From Pseudomonadota bacterium (GTDB lineage: Bacteria; Pseudomonadota; Alphaproteobacteria; Acetobacterales; Acetobacteraceae), in NCBI GenBank assembly GCA_021819535.1, contig JAKAQU010000014.1, forward strand, positions 1 to 16,488: a DNA stretch of 16,488 bases, written 5' to 3'. The number at the start of each line of letters is the position of its first letter. Within the stretch, counting starts at the first letter, position 1. Below are positions 7,893-13,687 of this stretch, piece by piece. The notes under the pieces were generated by a model. The model searched no databases. It saw nothing but the letters and a program-made list of their open reading frames with translations, and was not told the DNA's origin. A program made the position numbers and the translations under genes.

Positions 7893-8042
7893 AAGAATCG
7901 TTCTTTTTTGAAAAAAAGAACCAAAAAACTTTTGTTCCAAAGGGCAGTGCCGCAGGCACTGCCCGCGCCGAGGAGACCGCCATTCCGGGGGACCGGAACA
8001 AACGTCTTTTTGCTTCTTTTTCTCCAGAAAAAGAAGAATCTT
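7893..8042. repeat. 150-bp imperfect palindromic intergenic element between cobO and cobQ
   Basis: Almost the whole cobO-cobQ gap is one inverted repeat. The left arm (7893-7938) and right arm (7995-8042) are about 46-48 nt long and match at roughly four positions in five by eye when one is reverse-complemented. The innermost TTTGTTCC/GGAACAAA is exact. Each arm is itself nearly palindromic: a GTTCTTTTTT-type hairpin on the left, and CTTCTTTTTCT-CC-AGAAAAAGAAG, perfect, on the right. Inside lie a perfect 10-bp hairpin (GGGCAGTGCC, loop GCA, 7942-7964) and TTCCGG-GGGA-CCGGAA (7983-7998). The A/T-tract composition is unlike both flanking genes. I see no protein or target-site duplication, so mobility is only inferred. 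Confidence 0.75.
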
Positions 8043-8049
8043 CCCTATC

Positions 8050-9504
8050 ATGACGGCGCGTGCGCTGATGCTCCAGGGCACTGGCTCCAGCGTCGGCAAA
8101 TCGCTGCTGGTCGCTGGTCTCTGTCGCGTTTTCGCCCGGCGTGGGCTCAAGGTTGCGCCCTTCAAGCCGCAAAACATGTCCAACAACGCCGCCGTAGCGA
8201 TGGAGGGCGGCGAGATCGGGCGCGCGCAGGCGTTGCAGGCGCGGGCGGCGGGCCTGGCGCCGAGCGTCGATATGAACCCCGTCCTGCTCAAGCCGCAAAG
8301 CGAAACCGGCGCGCAGATCATCGTTCACGGCGCGGTTGCGGGAACCGCCGAGGCGCTGGCCTGGCAGACGCACAAACGCGCCTTCATGCCCGCGGTTCTG
8401 GAAAGTTTCCATCGCCTTGCCGCAACCCATGACCTGGTTCTGGTCGAGGGCGCGGGCAGTGCCGCCGAGGTCAATCTACGCCGGAACGATATCGCCAATA
8501 TGGGGTTTGCCCGCGAAATCGGGCTTCCCGTGGTCCTGATCGGCGATATCGAGCGCGGCGGCGTGATCGCCAGCATCGTCGGCACGCAGGCGGTGCTGAT
8601 GGCGGAGGATGCGGCCCTGATCGAGGGGTTCATCGTCAATCGCATGCGCGGCGATGCGCGATTATTTGCCGAGGGCATGCATTTCATCGCCGCGCGCACC
8701 GGCTGGAAACCGCTTGGGCTCGTGCCGCATTTTCCGCAAGCGCGCCATCTGCCGGCGGAAGACGCCGCCGATCTCACCCCGCGCGCGGAGGGGGAGGGGC
8801 GGCTTCGCGTCACCGTCCCGGTTCTGCCGCATATCGCCAATTTCGACGATCTCGACCCGCTTTTCGCCGAGCCCGAGGTGGCGCTGACGCTGGCCGCGCG
8901 CGGCGCGCCCCTGCCGGCGGCCGATCTCGTCATCCTGCCGGGATCGAAGGCGACGCGCGCCGATCTCGCCGCGCTGCGGGAAGAGGGGTGGGATATCGAT
9001 ATCCTCGCCCATCACCGCCGCGGCGGCGCGATTCTGGGCATTTGCGGCGGGTTTCAGATGCTGGGAGAAGAGATCGCCGACCCGGATGGCATCGAGGGCA
9101 GCGCCGGCGCCTCGCCCGGCCTCGGCCTTTTCCCCTTGCACACCGTTCTTGGGCAAAAGAAGCGCCTGGCCGAGGTCGCGGGACACTCGCTCCTCGATCG
9201 AACGCCGGTGCGCGGCTATGAAATGCATCTCGGCGAAAGCCGTGGCGCTGCCCTCGCCCGCCCGCTCCATCGCCTGGCCGATGGCCGCGGCGAAGGCGCG
9301 GTCTCGCCCGAGGGAAGGGTCTTCGGAACCTACCTGCACGGGATTTTCACCAGCGATGCGGCGCGCGCCGGCTGGCTTGCGCGTCTCGGCGCCGCCTCGC
9401 GGCTGGCGTCGTTCGAGCATCTGATCGAGGCGACGCTCGATGCGCTCGCCGGCCATCTCGCCCGCCATCTCGATTGCGATGCGCTGCTCAGCCTCGCCCG
9501 ATGA
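8050..9504 (+). CDS. cobQ: Cobyric acid synthase, glutamine-hydrolysing
   Basis: Amidates the b, d, e and g carboxylates of adenosylcobyrinic a,c-diamide, using glutamine and ATP. It is 484 residues, as expected. The N-terminal ATP-binding domain carries LQGTGSSVGKS (8-18), FKPQNMSNN (38-46) and EGAGSAAEVNL (133-143). The C-terminal type-1 glutamine amidotransferase domain has the nucleophile Cys332 in GICGGFQMLG and His430 in GTYLHGIF. No clear Shine-Dalgarno sequence sits at the usual distance: the nearest purine run, AAGAAG (8031-8036), lies 13 nt upstream and belongs to the palindromic element. Expression may therefore depend on read-through from cobO. The 3' end overlaps convergent cobD by 17 bp. 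Confidence 0.96.
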   Translation: MTARALMLQGTGSSVGKSLLVAGLCRVFARRGLKVAPFKPQNMSNNAAVAMEGGEIGRAQALQARAAGLAPSVDMNPVLLKPQSETGAQIIVHGAVAGTAEALAWQTHKRAFMPAVLESFHRLAATHDLVLVEGAGSAAEVNLRRNDIANMGFAREIGLPVVLIGDIERGGVIASIVGTQAVLMAEDAALIEGFIVNRMRGDARLFAEGMHFIAARTGWKPLGLVPHFPQARHLPAEDAADLTPRAEGEGRLRVTVPVLPHIANFDDLDPLFAEPEVALTLAARGAPLPAADLVILPGSKATRADLAALREEGWDIDILAHHRRGGAILGICGGFQMLGEEIADPDGIEGSAGASPGLGLFPLHTVLGQKKRLAEVAGHSLLDRTPVRGYEMHLGESRGAALARPLHRLADGRGEGAVSPEGRVFGTYLHGIFTSDAARAGWLARLGAASRLASFEHLIEATLDALAGHLARHLDCDALLSLAR

Positions 9505-10453
9505 GCGCGAGCAGGAGCGCGAGCGCGAGCGCGAGCGCCAGGGCACGGCGGTAGAGCGCGAGCGCACGGCCGAGATCGCGCGTATTCGCCGCCTCCCGGC
9601 CATCGCCCATCCAGGCGTCGAAGACCTGCATCCCGTCATAAACGCGCGGGCCGGCGAGGCGAAGGCCGAGCGCGCCCGCCATCGCCGCCTCGGGCCAGCC
9701 GGCATTGGGCGAGCGGTGGTGCCGCGCATCGCGCAACGCCGTGGCCAGCGCCGCCTTCGCGCGCATCGGTGCGGCGAGTGCCAAAAGGAGGGCTGCAAGC
9801 CGCGCGGCCGGAAGGTTGACGAGATCGTCGAACCGCGCGGCGGCACGGCCGAAATCGGCGAATCGCGCATTGCGGTGGCCGATCATGCTGTCGGCGGTGT
9901 TGGCGGCTTTGTAGAGCGCGAGGCCCGGAAGGCCGAGGAGCGCGCACCAGACAGCGGGCGCGATGACGCCGTCGGAAAAATTCTCGGCGAGACTCTCGAT
10001 CGCGGCGCGAATGACCCCGGCCTCGTCGAGCGCCATCGGGTCGCGCCCGACGATATGCGCAACCGCCGCCCGCCCGCCTTTGATCCCGCCCTTCGCCAAC
10101 CCTGCGCCCACGGCACGGACATGCCGATGAAGGCTGCGCCCGGCGAAAAGCGAGGAGGCGATGACGCCGAGGAGAATCTCGCCCCCGCTCCCCGGCCACC
10201 AGCGAGGGATCAGGCTTGCGAGCGCGAGCGCCGGCAGGGCGGCGGCGGCGAGTGTGAGCACGAGGGTCACGGCGCCGAGCCCCTGGCGCTGCCCGGGTGC
10301 CAGGGTCGCGCGGTTGAGGCGGCGCTCGAGGGCCGCGATCAGCGCCCCGAGCCAGGTGACCGGATGGCCGATCGCGCGGTAGAGGATGCCGGGGTAGCCG
10401 AACACCATCTCGCAGACGAGGCTCGTGGCCAGAAGCGTGGCATGATCGCGCAT
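9488..10453 (-). CDS. cobD: Adenosylcobinamide-phosphate synthase (CobD/CbiB family, membrane protein)
   Basis: Inner-membrane enzyme that joins the (phospho)aminopropanol linker to adenosylcobyric acid. It is 321 residues with several hydrophobic segments. Family signatures are HPVTWLG (30-36) near the N-terminus, ESLAENFSDGVIAPA in the middle and the NTADSMIGH block after it. The ATG at 10453 has AAGAAG about 5 nt upstream. The C-terminus is an odd Ala-Leu repeat (ALALALALLLAL) encoded by a hexanucleotide tandem repeat. The 3' end overlaps cobQ by 17 bp tail-to-tail, and the 5' end is 26 bp from the divergent cobC start. The Salmonella protein named CobD is a different enzyme; here the name follows the aerobic nomenclature (CbiB equivalent). 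Confidence 0.93.
   Translation of the reverse strand: MRDHATLLATSLVCEMVFGYPGILYRAIGHPVTWLGALIAALERRLNRATLAPGQRQGLGAVTLVLTLAAAALPALALASLIPRWWPGSGGEILLGVIASSLFAGRSLHRHVRAVGAGLAKGGIKGGRAAVAHIVGRDPMALDEAGVIRAAIESLAENFSDGVIAPAVWCALLGLPGLALYKAANTADSMIGHRNARFADFGRAAARFDDLVNLPAARLAALLLALAAPMRAKAALATALRDARHHRSPNAGWPEAAMAGALGLRLAGPRVYDGMQVFDAWMGDGREAANTRDLGRALALYRRALALALALALLLALIGRG
9503..9538. repeat. Hexanucleotide tandem repeat GAGCGC x6 inside the cobD 3' end
   Basis: Six head-to-tail GAGCGC units, five exact and the second altered to GAGCAG. They begin at the penultimate base of the cobQ stop codon. On the cobD strand each unit reads GCGCTC, that is Ala-Leu, giving the alternating hydrophobic tail. 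Such a repeat could gain or lose Ala-Leu pairs by slippage without a frameshift. Confidence 0.8.
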
Positions 10454-10479
10454 GGCGTCTTCTTTACGGGGGCGCGGCG

Positions 10480-11481
10480 ATGACGAACAAGGAACAGCCC
10501 CCCGCGCATGGCGGGCAGCTTCTGGAACTGCGCCGATTTTTTCCCGGCGCGCCCGAGCCTTTCCTCGATCTCTCGACCGGGATCAACCCTTATCCCTATC
10601 CGCTGCCGTCTCTCGCCGAAACCGCAGCGACGCGGCTTCCCGAACCCGCGGCCCTGACGGCGCTGGAAGCCGCGGCCGCGCGTTGCTATGGCCTTGCCGG
10701 GGGCGGGGAGGCCATCGCGGCCAGCGGCTCGCAGGCGCTGATCGGGTTATTGCCGCTTCTCCGTCCGCGCGCGCGTGTCGCCGTACTCGGGCCGACCTAT
10801 GCCGAGCATGGTTTCGTCTGGCGCGCCGCCGGGCACCGGGTGCGCGAGGTCATGCGGCTCAAGGATGCCCGGGCGGCGGAGGTGGTGGTGCTCTGCAATC
10901 CCAACAACCCGGATGGGCGGGTGATCGCGCCGGCGGAACTCGCGGCTTTCGCGCAACCGCTCGCCGCACGCGGCGGCTGGCTGGTGGTCGATGAGGCGTT
11001 CGCCGATTTTGCCCCCGGCGTCTCATTGGCGCCGCTGTTTCCGGCGCGTGGGGTGATCCTCCTCCGCTCTTTCGGCAAAGCGAGCGGGCTCGCTGGGATC
11101 AGGCTCGGTTTCGCGCTCGTGCCCGCCGATCTCGCGCCCCGGCTTCGTGCAGCACTCGGCCCGTGGCCGGTAAGCGGAGCGGCGATCGCGGCGGGAGCGG
11201 CGATGTTCGGCGATGCCGGCTGGAACACGGCGATGACCGCGCGGCTCGGCACGGAGGCAGCCCGGCTCGATACTCTCCTCGCTGGCGCCGGGCTTCTGCC
11301 GCGCGGCGGCACGGCGCTCTTTCGTCTCGCCGAGAGCGAACGGGCGGCGCAGGTTTTTCAGCGTCTCGGCGCGGCCGGCATTCTCGTCCGGCGTTTTGCC
11401 GACCACCCGCGCTGGCTTCGCTTCGGCCTGCCCGGCGCCGGTTTCGCGCGGCTGCGCGCGGCGCTGGCGGGAGACGCCTGA
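10480..11481 (+). CDS. cobC: Threonine-phosphate decarboxylase-like PLP enzyme (CobC)
   Basis: Class I/II aminotransferase-fold PLP enzyme. By analogy with Salmonella CobD it decarboxylates L-threonine-O-3-phosphate to aminopropanol phosphate, the linker used by the adjacent cobD product. It is 333 residues, normal for CobC. Visible features are LDLSTGINPYPYP (29-41), typical of the family, NPNNPDG (140-146), DEAF (171-174) and the Schiff-base lysine in LLRSFGK (Lys200), followed by GIRLGF. The upstream GGGGGCG is only a weak ribosome binding site. With 26 bp to the divergent cobD start, its promoter must overlap the cobD coding region or the cobD promoter. It ends 4 bp from the convergent glycosyltransferase gene. 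Histidinol-phosphate aminotransferase is the main alternative, disfavoured by context. Confidence 0.92.
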   Translation: MTNKEQPPAHGGQLLELRRFFPGAPEPFLDLSTGINPYPYPLPSLAETAATRLPEPAALTALEAAAARCYGLAGGGEAIAASGSQALIGLLPLLRPRARVAVLGPTYAEHGFVWRAAGHRVREVMRLKDARAAEVVVLCNPNNPDGRVIAPAELAAFAQPLAARGGWLVVDEAFADFAPGVSLAPLFPARGVILLRSFGKASGLAGIRLGFALVPADLAPRLRAALGPWPVSGAAIAAGAAMFGDAGWNTAMTARLGTEAARLDTLLAGAGLLPRGGTALFRLAESERAAQVFQRLGAAGILVRRFADHPRWLRFGLPGAGFARLRAALAGDA

Positions 11482-11485
11482 GCCC

Positions 11486-12385
11486 TCACGCCGCGGCGGC
11501 GTCCGCCATCAGCCGGAGCGCGGTCGCAAGCGCGGTATCCACCGAGAGATCGGCCATCTCCGGCCCTTCGCCGAGCGCCCAATCGGCATGACGGCCGGCC
11601 GGCACCATTTCCTCCGCGCGGTCGCGGGTTTTGGCGCAGAGCCCGACCGTCGGGATGCCGGCGGCGGCGGCGAGATGCATGAGGCCGCTGTCATTGCCGA
11701 TGAAAACCGTGCAGCGCTGAAGACACGCCGCCGCTTCGGCAAGGCTGAGCCGTCCGCAAAGATCGATCGCGCCGGGCAGAAGGTCGAGAAGTGGCGCCGC
11801 CATTGCCCGCTCCGCCTCACCGGGGCCGGCGAACACGGCGGCGACCGCGCCGGGCAGCCGCTCGGCGAGGCGTTGGAAGAGGGCTGCGAAAGACGCCGCC
11901 GGCCAGGCTTTCGGCGGCCAGTTGGCGGTCGGCCCAAAGCCGATCACCGGTGGGCCGTCCGGCAGGAGAGCGGCGGCCTGGGCGCGATCGGCGGCGTCGG
12001 TCCAGACCACCGGCAGCGGCGCCGGGCTGATCCCGAGGGCAGCGGCGAATTGCTCGTGCTTGCGCCCGATCGAAAGCCGCGGCTTGAGCGCGCGCTTTCG
12101 TGTCCAGACGAAATAGGAAATCAGTGAGCGGCGGAAATCGACGACCAGATCCCAGCGCGTTCCCACCACCTGCCGCCAGAGATCGAGCCAATGGAGATCA
12201 TAGCGGCGCTTGTCGAGGATGATGGTGCGCTCCCGTTTCGGCATGCGCGCGAACACCCCCGCCGCGACCCCGCCGCAGACGATCGTGATGCGGGCATCGG
12301 GAATGGTGCGGATCAGATAATCCAAAACATTGGTCGTGATGACCGCATCACCGATGCGGTTGGCCGATATGAACAGAATGCGCAT
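11486..12385 (-). CDS. Glycosyltransferase family 9 protein (ADP-heptose:LPS heptosyltransferase-like)
   Basis: About 299 residues with the two-domain GT-B layout of family 9. The N-terminus, MRILFISANRIGDAVITTN, is the classical acceptor-side motif. DLVVDFR follows (about residues 80-86), then GFGPTANWPPKAWP in the second domain, and the C-terminal nucleotide-sugar motif FIGNDSGLMHLAAAAGIP. Family 9 enzymes mostly add heptose to the LPS core at the inner face of the cytoplasmic membrane; the donor and acceptor here are unknown. ATG 12385 is chosen (AGG 9 nt upstream); a GTG at 12388 directly before it is an alternative. It stands alone on the minus strand, ends 4 bp from cobC tail-to-tail, and has no functional link to the B12 genes. 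Confidence 0.88.
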   Translation of the reverse strand: MRILFISANRIGDAVITTNVLDYLIRTIPDARITIVCGGVAAGVFARMPKRERTIILDKRRYDLHWLDLWRQVVGTRWDLVVDFRRSLISYFVWTRKRALKPRLSIGRKHEQFAAALGISPAPLPVVWTDAADRAQAAALLPDGPPVIGFGPTANWPPKAWPAASFAALFQRLAERLPGAVAAVFAGPGEAERAMAAPLLDLLPGAIDLCGRLSLAEAAACLQRCTVFIGNDSGLMHLAAAAGIPTVGLCAKTRDRAEEMVPAGRHADWALGEGPEMADLSVDTALATALRLMADAAAA

Positions 12386-12536
12386 CACGAAAGACCTGGG
12401 GAAGCGTCGAAAACCTTATGGTTGCGCCGCGCTGGTTCGGATTTCATGCCCTCGCATAAGCCGCGCCGGTGGCGAAGGCAACGGCTGGCTGGAGAAAGGC
12501 TTGGGCGATGAAGGGAAGAGCGTCTCCTCGACGCCG

Positions 12537-12565
12537 TTGACCTCGCCGGGCCGATTGGGCTAGAG
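12537..12565 (+). promoter_or_regulatory. Sigma70-type promoter upstream of tRNA-Arg
   Basis: TTGACC (12537-12542), a spacer of exactly 17 nt, and CTAGAG (12560-12565). This matches the alphaproteobacterial consensus seen at stable RNA genes. Initiation is expected near 12572, giving a leader of about 125 nt before the tRNA. Confidence 0.55.
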
Positions 12566-12587
12566 CGATCGGCGTTCGCCAGGAGCG

Positions 12588-12707
12588 ATGCCAACCGCTC
12601 TTACTTGTCTGTTCTGGTTATTCTGTTCTGGTTGTCTATTCTGGCGTGCACGATTTCCCAGTCGCAACGATTCCGCGAGCGGGCAAGATAGAGAGAAGCA
12701 CCCGTAG
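12588..12707 (+). CDS. Possible short ORF, 39 codons, Cys/Trp-rich (doubtful)
   Basis: ATG 12588 opens a frame of 39 codons that ends at a TAG inside the 5' end of the tRNA-Arg. It starts about 16 nt after the predicted transcription start and has AGGAG only 2 nt upstream, closer than is usual. Residues 5-19 are hydrophobic and repetitive (CLFW, LF, CSG, CLFW), and the remainder is polar and charged. The Cys-Leu-Phe-Trp repetition is simply the translation of a DNA repeat. I know of no homologue. It could be a leader peptide, a small membrane peptide or a chance ORF; chance is the most economical reading. Confidence 0.2.
   Translation: MPTALTCLFWLFCSGCLFWRARFPSRNDSASGQDREKHP
12608..12646. 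repeat. Three imperfect 12-14 bp direct repeats (TCTGTTCTGG type)
   Basis: TCTGTTCTGGTTA, TTCTGTTCTGGTTG and TCTATTCTGGCG follow one another directly between the predicted promoter and the tRNA. The T-rich composition differs from the surrounding GC-rich DNA. Function unknown. Confidence 0.55.
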
Positions 12708-12774
12708 CTCAGATGGATAGAGTGTCGGCCTCCGAAGCCGAAGGTCACAGGTTCGAATCCTGTCGGGTGCGCCA
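12698..12774 (+). tRNA. tRNA-Arg (anticodon CCG)
   Basis: A 77-nt cloverleaf can be drawn by hand. Acceptor GCACCCG pairs with CGGGTGC, discriminator G is followed by an encoded CCA (12772-12774), the D stem is GCTC/GAGT, and the anticodon stem TCGGC/GCCGA closes loop CTCCGAA with CCG at 12732-12734. The T arm is ACAGG-TTCGAAT-CCTGT. The anticodon reads CGG arginine codons. A good promoter lies 130 bp upstream and a terminator-like hairpin just downstream. Confidence 0.97.
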
Positions 12775-12796
12775 TTTCCGAACAGAACTCTGAGCA

Positions 12797-12814
12797 CCGG
12801 CTACGCCGGATTTT
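12797..12814 (+). terminator. Probable intrinsic terminator of tRNA-Arg
   Basis: CCGGC-TAC-GCCGG, a 5-bp GC stem with a 3-nt loop, is followed directly by ATTTT, 23 bp after the tRNA CCA. The stem is short, but the position and the T run fit a tRNA terminator. A competing hairpin CGCCGG/CCGGCG overlaps it. Confidence 0.45.
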
Positions 12815-12869
12815 CCGCCGGCGGAGTTCGACCGCCGTCGGCGATGCCATGGATAGGGAAAAAAGAAAA

Positions 12870-13652
12870 ATGGATCTCGGATTAGCTGGCAGACGGGCTC
12901 TCATCACCGGGGCGAGCCGGGGCATTGGCCGCGCCATCGCCGACGTGCTGGCCGCCGAAGGCTGCGCGCTCGACCTTGCGAGCCGCGATCCGGCCGCGCT
13001 CGAACGCCTGGCGGAAGAATTGCGCGCCGCCCACCAGGGCATCACGATCGCGGTCCACCCCGTCGATCTTGCAAAAACCGCCGATCAGACGGCGCTTGCC
13101 CGCGCTTGCCCGGAGATCGACATCCTGGTCAACAATGCCGGCGCCAACCCGCCGGGCACGCTTGCCGAGATCGATGACGCCACCTGGCGGGCGGCGTGGG
13201 ACTTGAAGATGTTCGGGTTCATCAACCTCACCCGCGCCTTTTATGCCGGCATGGCGGCGCGCCGGCGCGGGGTCATCATCAATATCATCGGCGCGGCGGG
13301 TGAGCGGCTGAATGCCGGCTACATCGTTGGCAGCACCGGCAATGCCGGGCTGATGGCGTTCACCCGCGCCCTCGGCAGCGCATCGCCCGCGGATGGCGTG
13401 CGCGTCCTCGGCATCAATCCCGGCCTCACGGCGACCGAGCGCGCGACGATGCTGGTGGAGAGCTGGAGCCGCACCGCGTTCGGCACCCCCGATCGCGTGC
13501 ACGAGCTGCCGCAGATCAAAAATCTTCCCTTCGGTCGCATGGCGGAGGCGCGCGAAATCGCCGATCTTGCCGCCTTCCTCGCCAGCGCGCGCGCCGCTTA
13601 TATCAGCGGCACCATCGTCACCATCGATGGCGGCGCGGCCAATCGTCACTGA
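12870..13652 (+). CDS. Short-chain dehydrogenase/reductase (SDR) family protein with atypical active site
   Basis: A Rossmann-fold protein of 260 residues from ATG 12870; ATG 12849 would add seven residues (MDREKRK) but has no ribosome binding site, and SDR homology begins at MDLGLAGRRALITGAS. The coenzyme loop TGASRGIG (residues 13-20) and the NNAG motif (about 87-90) are intact, and INPG after the active-site region is conserved. The Tyr-x3-Lys catalytic pair is not. In the segment AGYIVGSTGNAGLMAFTRALG, aligning the following LMAFTRALG helix to canonical SDRs places Gly and Asn at the Tyr and Lys positions; reading from the tyrosine itself puts Ser at the Lys position. The usual upstream catalytic Ser is also not evident (NIIGAAGE). 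I recall a bacterial SDR subgroup with a similar GNAALMAFTRALG segment, so this may be a subfamily trait. Substrate unknown. Confidence 0.88.
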   Translation: MDLGLAGRRALITGASRGIGRAIADVLAAEGCALDLASRDPAALERLAEELRAAHQGITIAVHPVDLAKTADQTALARACPEIDILVNNAGANPPGTLAEIDDATWRAAWDLKMFGFINLTRAFYAGMAARRRGVIINIIGAAGERLNAGYIVGSTGNAGLMAFTRALGSASPADGVRVLGINPGLTATERATMLVESWSRTAFGTPDRVHELPQIKNLPFGRMAEAREIADLAAFLASARAAYISGTIVTIDGGAANRH

Positions 13653-13687
13653 GCCATGAGACGGGGATTTTCACGGACATGTTTGGC

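Larger units (their letters stand above)
12386..12697. other. Intergenic region between glycosyltransferase gene and tRNA-Arg
   Basis: About 310 bp without a convincing conserved gene. It contains a strong sigma70-like promoter pointing to the tRNA, three imperfect TCTGTTCTGG-type repeats (12608-12646), and a small ORF of 39 codons that may or may not be real. Any minus-strand promoter of the glycosyltransferase gene must also lie here, but I could not pick one out. Confidence 0.6.

Noticed and set aside
7425..8321. 298-codon minus-strand ORF running from cobO through the palindrome into cobQ
   Set aside because: Antisense to two certain genes and crossing a non-coding palindromic repeat.
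9440..10483. 347-codon plus-strand ORF
   Set aside because: Antisense to cobD(cbiB), whose membrane segments and NTADSMIGH motif are clear.
12560..13045. 161-codon minus-strand ORF across the tRNA-Arg containing PTGFEPVTFGFGGRHSIHLSYG
   Set aside because: This peptide is the well-known artefact of translating the antisense strand of a tRNA-Arg-type gene; the tRNA folds perfectly and explains the conservation.
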